Source: an uncultured Collinsella sp.
Lineage (GTDB): Bacteria > Actinomycetota > Coriobacteriia > Coriobacteriales > Coriobacteriaceae
Length of the DNA stretch: 5,490 nucleotides
Direction: 5' to 3'
Assembly (NCBI GenBank): GCA_900544385.1
Contig: UQVD01000108.1
Location: 1 to 5,490 of the forward strand
The translations under genes and the position numbers were made by a program. The notes under the pieces are model-generated. The model made no database searches and had not been told where the DNA came from. It saw nothing but the letters and a program-made list of their open reading frames with translations. Shown piece after piece: positions 1-5,490 of the stretch. The stretch's first letter is position 1. Every line of letters starts with the position of its first letter.

Positions 1-8
1 GTTTTATA

Positions 9-36
9 GTTACGCGGTTTTACCAAACCGCGTAAC
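9..36. repeat. Perfect 12-bp inverted repeat (hairpin) near the window edge
   Basis: Bases 9-20 and 25-36 are exact reverse complements, separated by a 4-base loop (21-24). The core of the stem is GCGG/CCGC. Such a stem would fold in RNA from either strand. Neither side has a run of T that would make it a standard intrinsic terminator: reading right it is followed by CGCTCG, and reading left by ATAAAAC. It could be a weak or bidirectional terminator for the peptidase gene or for an unseen gene to the left, or part of an intergenic repeat. The stem is certain; its role is open. Confidence 0.6.
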
Positions 37-49
37 CGCTCGACGCTGC

Positions 50-148
50 AAACGGCCCCAAGCGGCAATCTGACGTTCAATTTCAAGGGCGCGACCAGAA
101 GATCAGCGCCCTTTCATTTCACGTCACCTTGCTCGCTTGGGGCCGTTT
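50..148. repeat. Large nested imperfect palindrome, intergenic
   Basis: Three nested stems share one axis. Bases 50-64 pair with 134-148 (15 bp, perfect), 71-76 pair with 121-126 (6 bp, perfect), and 85-92 pair with 106-113 (8 bp, perfect). The central loop is 93-105. Aligned by hand, the two 43-base arms agree at about 36 of 44 columns, with one gap in each arm. The element lies 66 bases beyond the stop codon of the minus-strand peptidase gene. It could act as a terminator-like or mRNA-stabilising 3' structure, but there is no good T-run on the minus strand. A non-autonomous palindromic intergenic repeat is an alternative. No protein-coding gene is credible in 1-214. Confidence 0.65.
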
Positions 149-214
149 TCGCTGACGTTGCCAAGGTATCGGCGTCAACATGGTTGGCGTTGGCGATGGC
201 GGGCTGGTCAATCC

Positions 215-1789
215 TTACAGCTCGTAGAGCGTGGTGAACTTGTCCTGCAGGTAGCCGCAGTAGTAGCGGGCATCGAACGCCATGCCGCACGCGCCCTTGA
301 TGAGCTCCGGCGCGTCCTTGGCGCGGCCCCACTGCCAAATGTGCTCGCCGAGCCAGGCGCGGACGGGTGCCAAATCGCCGCTCGCGCAGGCGCCGGTGAG
401 GTCGACGCCGTCGCGGCACATGGCCGGCACGAACATGGCGTCGTAGGCGCTGCCCAGCGCATAGGTGGGGAAGTAGCCAAACGAGCCGCCGCTCCAGTGC
501 GTATCCTGCAGGCAGCCGCGCGTGCCGTCGGGAACCGGAATGCCAAGGTACTCGTCCATAAAGCGATTCCAAAGCGCGGGGATGTCCCTGGCCGTGGCCT
601 CGCCGGCAAACAGCATGCGCTCAATCTCGTAGCGCACCATAATATGCAGCGGGTAGGTGAGCTCGTCGGCCTCGGTACGGATCAGCGACGGCTGAGCGAT
701 GTTCACGGCGTGGTAGAGCGTGTTCTCGTCCACGTTGCCGTAGACCTCGGGCGCGTGACGGCGCAGCACCTCGAGCAGCGGGCCCATAAAAGCACGGCTG
801 CGGCCAACGGTGTTCTCAAAGAAGCGGCTCTGGCTCTCGTGAATGCCCATGGAGGTGCCGCCCTCCAGACACGTGCGCGCGTAAGCGGGATTGACGCCCA
901 GCTCGTACATGGTGTGACCGGCCTCGTGGATGATGCTGTAGACGTTGGAGATGCAGTCGTCCTCGTAGATGTGCGTGGCAATGCGCGCGTCGCCCACCGA
1001 GAAGCCCTCGCTAAACGGATGCTCGGTAAAGGCGAGTGTGGTGTCGTCCAGGTTAAGGCCGACGAGCTTCATCAGGTCAAAGCTCATGGCGCGCTGGGCG
1101 GCCTCGGGCACATGCGCGTGCAAAAAGTCGGCAGTGGGCTGCTGTCCGCGCTCGCCGATGGCGTGCACGAGCGGCACGACCGTCGCCTTGACCTCGTCGC
1201 AAAACGCGTCGAAGCTCTCGGTGGAAAGGCCGCGTTCGTACTGGTCGAGCCAAACATCGTATGGGTCGCGCTTGGGGTCCATGAGCTCGGCCTGATGCTT
1301 AAGTTGGGCGACGATTCTATCCACATAGGGCTCAAAGCTCGCCCAGTCATTGGCCGTCTTGGCCTTGTGCCACACGGCGTCGGCCTCGCAGGTGAGCCTG
1401 GTCCAGGCCTCGGCCTCCTCGGTAGGGATAACGCTTGCCTCGCGCTGGTCGCGGCCGAGCACGCGAATCTCGTCGAGCAGCTGCGGGTCGTCGATCTTTT
1501 CGCCCGCGACCGTCTCACGCGCGAGAGAACGCACGAGCTCAACGGACTTCTCGCTGGTCAAGAGTTTGTGATGCTCGCCGGCAAGGGTGCCCATGGCATC
1601 GGCGCGGGCCGCGGCGCCGTTAGCGGGGGCGATGGTCGCGCCGTCAAACTCGGCAATCTTGAGCAGGTACTCGCGAGTCCACAGCTTGCCCTCGAGTTTG
1701 CGGAGCTTTTTGACGGCTTTATCGACCTTCATGCCTTTGGGCGTCTTGCCCACTGCGGGCTCGGCCGTCTTATCGAGTTTCTTTCCCAT
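215..1789 (-). CDS. M32 family metallocarboxypeptidase (carboxypeptidase Taq type), complete
   Basis: Encodes 524 residues, close to the usual family length of about 500. M32 enzymes are cytoplasmic zinc carboxypeptidases that remove C-terminal residues from peptides, probably in peptide turnover. The zinc motif HEAGH is at residues 288-292, and the third metal ligand lies in HESQS at 317-321. Other family blocks are DPYDVWLDQYERG (175-187), the stretch from Q366 to E390 containing IRTEADELTY, and G425-G446 containing LQDTHWSGG and FGYFPTYALG. All expected active-site motifs are present, so it should be active. The family's N-terminal WD appears as F48-D49. The first 35 residues hold 11 lysines and look like a short basic extension. 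There is no signal peptide or membrane segment. The start at 1789 is preferred over an in-frame ATG at 1834 because AAGGA sits 6 bases before it. The gene diverges from pheST and appears monocistronic in this window. Peptide preference cannot be read from sequence. Confidence 0.95.
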   Translation of the reverse strand: MGKKLDKTAEPAVGKTPKGMKVDKAVKKLRKLEGKLWTREYLLKIAEFDGATIAPANGAAARADAMGTLAGEHHKLLTSEKSVELVRSLARETVAGEKIDDPQLLDEIRVLGRDQREASVIPTEEAEAWTRLTCEADAVWHKAKTANDWASFEPYVDRIVAQLKHQAELMDPKRDPYDVWLDQYERGLSTESFDAFCDEVKATVVPLVHAIGERGQQPTADFLHAHVPEAAQRAMSFDLMKLVGLNLDDTTLAFTEHPFSEGFSVGDARIATHIYEDDCISNVYSIIHEAGHTMYELGVNPAYARTCLEGGTSMGIHESQSRFFENTVGRSRAFMGPLLEVLRRHAPEVYGNVDENTLYHAVNIAQPSLIRTEADELTYPLHIMVRYEIERMLFAGEATARDIPALWNRFMDEYLGIPVPDGTRGCLQDTHWSGGSFGYFPTYALGSAYDAMFVPAMCRDGVDLTGACASGDLAPVRAWLGEHIWQWGRAKDAPELIKGACGMAFDARYYCGYLQDKFTTLYEL

Positions 1790-1795
1790 ACCATA

Positions 1796-1800
1796 TCCTT
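1796..1800 (-). promoter_or_regulatory. Ribosome binding site fixing the M32 peptidase start
   Basis: On the minus strand AAGGA lies 6 bases upstream of the ATG at 1789. An in-frame ATG 15 codons further upstream (1834) would place this site inside the coding region. It would also add residues that do not resemble the family, so the downstream start is chosen. Confidence 0.75.
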
Positions 1801-1810
1801 GATCTCGCGA

Positions 1811-1837
1811 GCCGTGCACCACGGGTGGACGCACGGC
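1811..1837. promoter_or_regulatory. Hairpin in the divergent intergenic region
   Basis: Bases 1811-1817 and 1831-1837 form a perfect 7-bp stem (GCCGTGC/GCACGGC). Inside it CCA (1819-1821) can pair with TGG (1826-1828). An 8-base palindrome, CTCGCGAG, overlaps its edge at 1804-1811. The hairpin lies 22 bases upstream of the peptidase start codon, so it would be in that gene's leader RNA, or it could be a protein-binding site. No T-run follows on either strand, so it is not a terminator. Function unknown. Confidence 0.35.
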
Positions 1838-1907
1838 CAGTTTGCACAGCTACCTGCCTTGTACCCAGCGCGAACAAAACGGAACGCGGCGATATGCTCG
1901 CAGAATG

Positions 1908-1916
1908 TGTTATCCT
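1908..1916 (+). promoter_or_regulatory. Putative extended -10 promoter for the T-box-pheST transcript
   Basis: The sequence TGT-TATCCT gives a TGn extension plus a -10 hexamer that fits TATAAT at 4 of 6 positions. It is preceded by another TG, a TRTGn-like context typical of extended -10 promoters. No good -35 is visible at the expected spacing (bases 1888-1893 are GGCGAT), as extended -10 promoters can tolerate. Initiation would fall near 1923-1924, just before the first paired base of T-box Stem I (about 1928). That position is the main support for the call. Confidence 0.45.
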
Positions 1917-2018
1917 ATAGCCCAATGCGTTGACGGAGAGGGTTTTGCCCGCCGCGTCGCCGGCAAGAGAGGGAAGGTCATGGGCTGCAAGCCTTCCTGC
2001 GGTGGCAAGGGCCAAGCG

Positions 2019-2021
2019 TTC
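2019..2021 (+). promoter_or_regulatory. T-box specifier codon UUC (Phe)
   Basis: UUC lies on the 3' side of Stem I and is followed by A2022. It sits between a lower helix (GGG 1940-1942 with CCC 2025-2027) and an upper helix (GCCC 1947-1950 with GGGC 2009-2012), which is where the specifier loop belongs. It is cognate to the GAA anticodon of tRNA-Phe and agrees with the downstream pheST genes. Confidence 0.75.
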
Positions 2022-2146
2022 ACTCCCGAGCAGCGACCTCAACGGGCACGCGGCCAGCGGCGGCGAAGCCCCAGTAGGGAAGCCGTGAGCCTCGCGACAA
2101 GGGGCAAAGAGTGGGCGCGGCGGGCCAGACATCCGCCGGGTCAAAC

Positions 2147-2176
2147 AAGGTGGTACCGCGGAATTCAACCGTCCTT
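2147..2176 (+). promoter_or_regulatory. T-box antiterminator with UGGU tRNA acceptor-binding bulge
   Basis: Helix A1 is AAGG (2147-2150) with CCTT (2173-2176). A 7-base bulge, UGGUACC (2151-2157), follows. Helix A2 is GCGG (2158-2161) with CCGT (2169-2172), including one G-U pair. The UGGU of the bulge (2151-2154) can pair with the ACCA end of an uncharged tRNA bearing A at the discriminator position, as tRNA-Phe normally does. The 3' strand of both helices is also the 5' arm of the terminator, so the two folds exclude each other. Confidence 0.92.
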
Positions 2177-2207
2177 GGGCAATACACATGCCCGAGGACG
2201 GTTTTTT
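2167..2207 (+). terminator. Intrinsic terminator of the T-box leader (attenuator)
   Basis: Bases 2167-2180 pair with 2190-2203 in a 14-bp stem with a single G-U pair (2176 with 2194). The loop has 9 bases (2181-2189), and a six-T run (2202-2207) follows. It competes with the antiterminator for bases 2169-2176. This makes regulation transcriptional attenuation rather than ribosome-site masking. Confidence 0.92.
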
Positions 2208-2293
2208 GTTACCGAACCGGGCCGCGTTTTCGCAACGTCAGACGGCGGCAGCCGCCTCGGCAAGCGGGGAGCGCGAGAGACGAAAGGGAAGAC

Positions 2294-3370
2294 ATGAGTC
2301 TGATTGATGATCTGGTCAAACTCGAGGAAGAGGCCAAGGAGCTCGTCACTAGCGCCGATGACGCCGCCAAGCTCGAGGCTGCGCGCGTTGAACTGCTCGG
2401 CCGCAAGGGTCGTATCACCGGCCTGATGCGCATGATGGGCAAGCTCGCCCCCGAGGATCGTCCCATGATGGGCAAGCGTGCCAACGAGATGCGCCAGCTG
2501 ATCGAGGGCATGCTCGACGAGCGCACCACCGAGATGAAGGCCGCCGCCCTCAAGCACGCACTCGAGCACGAGGCCGTCGACATTACCCTGCCGGGTATCC
2601 GTCCGCAGATCGGTCACCAGCACCTGATCAAGCAGATCATCGAGGAGGCCGAGGACATCTTCTGCGGCATCGGCTACACCGTTGAGTCCGGCCCCATGGT
2701 CGATACCTCCTACTACAACTTCACCGCGCTCAACGCCCCCATGGATCACCCGAGCCGCTCGGCCCGCGACACCTTCTACGTGGTCGACAACAAGCCCGGC
2801 AGCGTCGCACACCCCGAGGCACATGCCCATGGCGAGTCTGACGTACTGCTGCGCACCCAGACTTCGGGCGTGCAGATCCACACTATGGAGTCGCAGAAGC
2901 CGCCCATCTACATGATCTGCCCGGGCACCGTCTACCGTCCCGACACGGCCGACGCCTGCCACCTGCCGCAGTTCAACCAGATCGAGGGCCTGGTCGTCGA
3001 CGAGGGCATCACCTTTGGCGATCTTAAGGGCACGCTCGACTACTTTGTTAAGTGCATGTTTGGCGAGGACCGCAAGACGCGCTACCGCCCGCACTTCTTC
3101 CCCTTCACCGAGCCTTCCTGCGAGGTGGACGTGAGCTGCCACGTGTGCGGCGGCAAGGGCTGCAACTTCTGCAAGCACAGCGGCTGGATCGAGATCTTGG
3201 GCTGCGGCATGGTCGACCCCAACGTCCTGATCAACTGCGGCATCGACCCCGAGAAGTACACCGGCTTCGCCTTTGGCATTGGCGCCGAGCGCGTCGCGGC
3301 CCTGCGCTACGACCTGCCCGACCTGCGCACGTTGATGACTGGTGACATGAGGTTCTTGAACCAGTTCTAG
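2294..3370 (+). CDS. pheS: Phenylalanyl-tRNA synthetase alpha subunit (PheS), complete
   Basis: Encodes 358 residues, a normal length for bacterial PheS. With PheT it forms the cytoplasmic alpha2-beta2 class II enzyme that attaches phenylalanine to tRNA-Phe using ATP. Residues 1 to about 90 are the charged helical arm that contacts tRNA. The catalytic core follows: a motif-1 region with YYNFTALN and DHPSR, then LLRTQTSGVQ, motif 2 around TVYRPDTADACHLPQFNQ (from T212), and motif 3 GFAFGIGAER (324-333). A326 in GFAFG matches the alanine known to shape the Phe pocket. Cysteines 282, 285, 290 and 293 form a CxxC-x4-CxxC knuckle also seen in other bacterial PheS proteins; metal binding is inferred. 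The start is set by AGGG (2285-2288), 5 bases before the ATG, and by the N-terminal match; the same frame is open upstream to 2111 but that part is T-box RNA. The gene is first in the operon, controlled by the T-box, with pheT 63 bases downstream. Confidence 0.98.
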   Translation: MSLIDDLVKLEEEAKELVTSADDAAKLEAARVELLGRKGRITGLMRMMGKLAPEDRPMMGKRANEMRQLIEGMLDERTTEMKAAALKHALEHEAVDITLPGIRPQIGHQHLIKQIIEEAEDIFCGIGYTVESGPMVDTSYYNFTALNAPMDHPSRSARDTFYVVDNKPGSVAHPEAHAHGESDVLLRTQTSGVQIHTMESQKPPIYMICPGTVYRPDTADACHLPQFNQIEGLVVDEGITFGDLKGTLDYFVKCMFGEDRKTRYRPHFFPFTEPSCEVDVSCHVCGGKGCNFCKHSGWIEILGCGMVDPNVLINCGIDPEKYTGFAFGIGAERVAALRYDLPDLRTLMTGDMRFLNQF

Positions 3371-3433
3371 AACGCTTTCTTCTTAGTTGCAGTTTCCGGC
3401 TCAAAGCCGCATTTATGAAAGGAGACCAGTTAT

Positions 3434-5450
3434 ATGCGCGTTTCTTACGACTGGCTCAAGACCATGATCGATATTCCGGAGGATCCCAAGACCCTTTCGG
3501 ACGAATACATCCGTACCGGCACCGAGGTCGAGGCGATCGACACCGTGGGCGAGTCCTTCGACCACGTGGTGACCGCCAAGGTGCTCACCAAGACCCCGCA
3601 CCCCGATAGCGACCATATGTATGTGTGCTCGGTCGATGTGGGCGACAAGAATCTCGACGCCGACGGCAACCCTGCTCCGCTGCAGATCGTCTGCGGCGCG
3701 CAGAACTTCGAGGCCGGCGACCACATCGTCACGGCTATGATCGGCGCCGTGCTTCCCGGCGACGTCAAGATCAAGAAGAGCAAGCTTCGCGGCGTCGTGT
3801 CCATGGGCATGAACTGCTCCGCGCGCGAGCTCGGCCTGGGCGGCGACCACTCCGGCATCATGATCCTGCCCGAGGATACGCCCTGCGGCATGCCGTTTGC
3901 CGAGTACGTGGGCTCGAGCGATACCGTGCTCGACTGCGAGATCACGCCCAACCGTCCCGACTGCCTGTCCATGATCGGCATGGCCCGCGAGACCGGCGCC
4001 ATCTTCGACCGCGATTTCCACGTTGAGCTGCCCGCCATCAAGGCCGAGACCGGCCGCGCGACCGACGACGAGCTTTCGGTCGAGATTGCCGACGAGGGCC
4101 TGTGCGACCGCTATGTCGCCCGCATCGTGCGCAACGTGAAGGTCGGCCCCTCGCCCGACTGGATGGTCAAGCGCCTTAACGCCCTGGGCGTGCGCCCGCA
4201 CAACAACATCGTCGACATCACCAACTATGTGATGATGCTCACCGGTCAGCCGCTGCACGCCTTTGACCTGGACACCTTTGCCGAGCGCGAGGGCAGGCGT
4301 CGCGTGGTGGTTCGCGCCGCCCAGCAGGACGAGAAGTTCACGACCCTCGACGGCGAGGAGCGCACGCTCGACGCCGGCATGGGCCTTATCACCGACGGCG
4401 AGCGTCCCGTGGCACTGGCTGGCGTTATGGGCGGCATGGATTCCGAGATCGAGGACGATACCGTCGACGTGATGGTCGAGAGCGCCTGCTTCAACGCCGG
4501 TCGCACCTCGCACACCAGCCGCGACCTGTCGCTGATCTCCGACGCCTCCATTCGCTTTGAGCGCCAGGTCGACGAGACCGGCTGCGTGGACGTCGCCAAC
4601 GTCACGTGCGCGCTGATCGAGGAGATCGCCGGCGGCGAGGTCGCTCCCGGCTACGTGGATGTGTTCCCCGCGCCCAAGACCATCGATAGCATCAAGCTGC
4701 GCTTGGCCCGCGTGCACGCCATCTGCGGCGCCGACATCGAGCCCGACTTTATCGAGCGCTCGCTCACCCGCCTGGGCTGCACCGTCGAGCGCGACGGCAA
4801 GGACTTTATGGTCACCCCGCCGAGCTTCCGCCCCGACCTGCCGCGCGAGATCGATCTGATCGAGGAGGTCCTGCGTCTGTGGGGCATGGGCCGCGTGACG
4901 GCAACTATCCCGGCGGCCAAGAACCACATCGGCGGCCTGACCCGCGAGCAGAAGCTCACCCGCAAGGTCGGCGAGATCTTGCGCGCCTGCGGCCTCAACG
5001 AGACCACGACTTTTGGCTTTGCCGCCCCGGGCGACCTGGAGAAGATCGGCATGTCCACCGAGGGCCGCGGTTGCCCCGTGGTGCTCATGAATCCGCTGGT
5101 GGCCGAGCAGACCGAGATGCGCCGCTCGCTGCTGCCGGGCCTGCTGCAGTCTGTGGCCTATAACGAGGCCCACGGCACGCCCAACGTGCACCTGTACGAG
5201 GTCGGCAGCCTGTTCCACGGTCGCGAGAACGCCAGCCTGCCCAAGGAGACCAAGTCCGTGGCGGGTGTGCTCTCGGGCCAGTGGAGCGAGCAGTCTTGGA
5301 CCATGAAGTACCGCAAGCTGCGCTTCTTCTTTGGCAAGGGCATCGTCGAGGAGTTGCTCGCCCAGCTGCGCATCGAGAAGGTTCGCTTCCGTCCCGTCGA
5401 GGGCGAGGGCTATGCCTTCTTGCAGCCGGGTCGCGCCGCCGAGGTTCTGT
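3434..5450 (+). CDS. pheT: Phenylalanyl-tRNA synthetase beta subunit (PheT), 3' truncated by contig end
   Basis: The first 672 residues of a protein that is normally about 800. PheT is the partner of PheS; it helps bind tRNA-Phe and edits misacylated Tyr-tRNA. Visible domains in order are: an N-terminal tRNA-binding OB fold (about 40-150, with CGAQNFEAGD and KSKLRGVVSMGMNCS); the ITPNRPDCLSMIGMARE block; the B3/B4 editing region (about 210-385, with GVRPHNNIVDITNYVM and QPLHAFDLD); a segment ending in DASIRFERQVDETG; B5 (about 415-485, with PPSFRPDLPREIDLIEEVLR); and the catalytic-like core (about 490 onward, with NPLVAEQTEMRRSLLPGLL). The sequence stops at GRAAEVL, so the C-terminal FDX-ACB anticodon-binding domain is missing. 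The ATG is preceded by AAAGGAG (3418-3424), 9 bases upstream. The open frame continues to 5490, but residues after L672 (SVSYTHLTLPT...) are translated adapter and should be removed. Truncation is technical, not a pseudogene. Confidence 0.97.
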
Positions 5451-5490
5451 CTGTCTCTTATACACATCTGACGCTGCCGACGATATGCAG
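5451..5490. other. Illumina Nextera adapter plus partial i5 index (non-genomic)
   Basis: Bases 5451-5469 are the reverse complement of the Tn5 mosaic end used in Nextera libraries (CTGTCTCTTATACACATCT). Bases 5470-5483 (GACGCTGCCGACGA) are the reverse complement of the Read 1 tail, giving an exact 33-base match. The final 7 bases, TATGCAG, fit the start of the reverse complement of index N/S506 (ACTGCATA). The genomic sequence therefore ends at about 5450. Because the CTGT at 5447-5450 repeats the first bases of the adapter, the boundary could be off by a few bases. Confidence 0.98.

Larger units (their letters stand above)
1924..2207 (+). ncRNA. T-box riboswitch leader, tRNA-Phe responsive, controlling pheST
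   Basis: The leader has the T-box parts in the usual order. The Stem I base is formed by 1928-1933 with 2039-2044. The distal Stem I has an AGAGAGGG segment (1966-1973), a stem GGAAGG/CCTTCC (1972-1977 with 1992-1997), and a GGGCTGCAAG apical loop. The UUC specifier is at 2019-2021. A possible Stem II-type pairing is GCCCC (2068-2072) with GGGGC (2101-2105), near an AGTAGGGA segment. Stem III is 2118-2123 with 2133-2138. The conserved T-box sequence (about 2147-2161) and a terminator follow. In this family uncharged tRNA stabilises the antiterminator and permits read-through, while charged tRNA leads to termination. The end point of the T run and the 5' end near 1924 are estimates. The pheS start lies 86 bases downstream. 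The identification as a T-box is firm; detailed pairings of Stems I and II were worked out by eye. Confidence 0.93.

Noticed and set aside
137..1933. Long plus-strand open frame (598 codons) opposite the M32 peptidase
   Set aside because: It is the antisense shadow of a gene with clear family motifs. The translation is low-complexity (Ala, Gly, Val, Leu rich) with no recognisable domain, as is common opposite high-GC genes.
2111..2293. In-frame upstream extension of PheS (61 residues)
   Set aside because: The segment is T-box antiterminator and terminator RNA. The proper PheS N-terminus and ribosome site are at 2294.
1842..2297. Plus-strand 151-codon open frame over the T-box leader
   Set aside because: It lies across structured regulatory RNA, has no plausible ribosome site, and shows no protein-like motif.
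2165..3178. Minus-strand open frame of 337 codons opposite pheS
   Set aside because: Shadow of pheS with no recognisable motif; it also runs into the T-box terminator.
3397..3409. Small hairpin between pheS and pheT (CGGCT/AGCCG, 3-base loop)
   Set aside because: Only 5 bp and no T-run; unlikely to terminate within the operon. The 63-base gap with a good ribosome site fits co-transcription.
3413..5467. Long minus-strand open frame (684 codons) opposite pheT
   Set aside because: It is antisense to pheT, has no domain I recognise, and its first residues (MCIRDR) come from the Nextera adapter, so even its start is artificial.
5450..5490. Possible Tn5-like mobile element end at the right edge
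   Set aside because: The mosaic-end sequence is followed by the synthetic Read 1 tail and index bases, so it is a library adapter and not a natural transposon.

Overview
The window reads as high-GC bacterial DNA, most like a gut Coriobacteriia member (Collinsella or a relative). That placement is an inference from the strong G/C preference at third codon positions, the style of the pheS and pheT proteins, and a phenylalanine T-box leader. It was not tested by any search. The last 40 bases (5451-5490) are not genomic. They match the Illumina Nextera transposon adapter followed by part of an index, so this is the end of a draft contig.

Layout. Positions 1-214 hold no gene but contain two inverted-repeat structures: a perfect 12-bp hairpin at 9-36 and a larger imperfect palindrome at 50-148. 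Positions 215-1789 on the minus strand encode a complete M32 (carboxypeptidase Taq family) metallopeptidase. Positions 1790-1923 are the divergent control region. It has a putative extended -10 promoter facing right and a small hairpin in the leader of the peptidase. Positions 1924-2207 are a T-box riboswitch leader with a UUC (Phe) specifier, an antiterminator with the UGGU bulge, and a strong terminator. Positions 2294-3370 encode PheS. Positions 3434-5450 encode the first 672 residues of PheT, cut off by the contig end.

Function. PheS and PheT form the alpha2-beta2 phenylalanyl-tRNA synthetase that charges tRNA-Phe. The T-box upstream should sense uncharged tRNA-Phe through codon-anticodon pairing at UUC and acceptor-end pairing at UGGU, and so let transcription pass into pheST only when charging is low. 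The peptidase is divergent and has no evident link to the operon beyond the shared intergenic region.

I found no previously undescribed system. The observations most worth following are the adapter and index read-through, the palindromic element at 50-148, and the well-resolved Phe T-box in what appears to be an actinobacterial genome.
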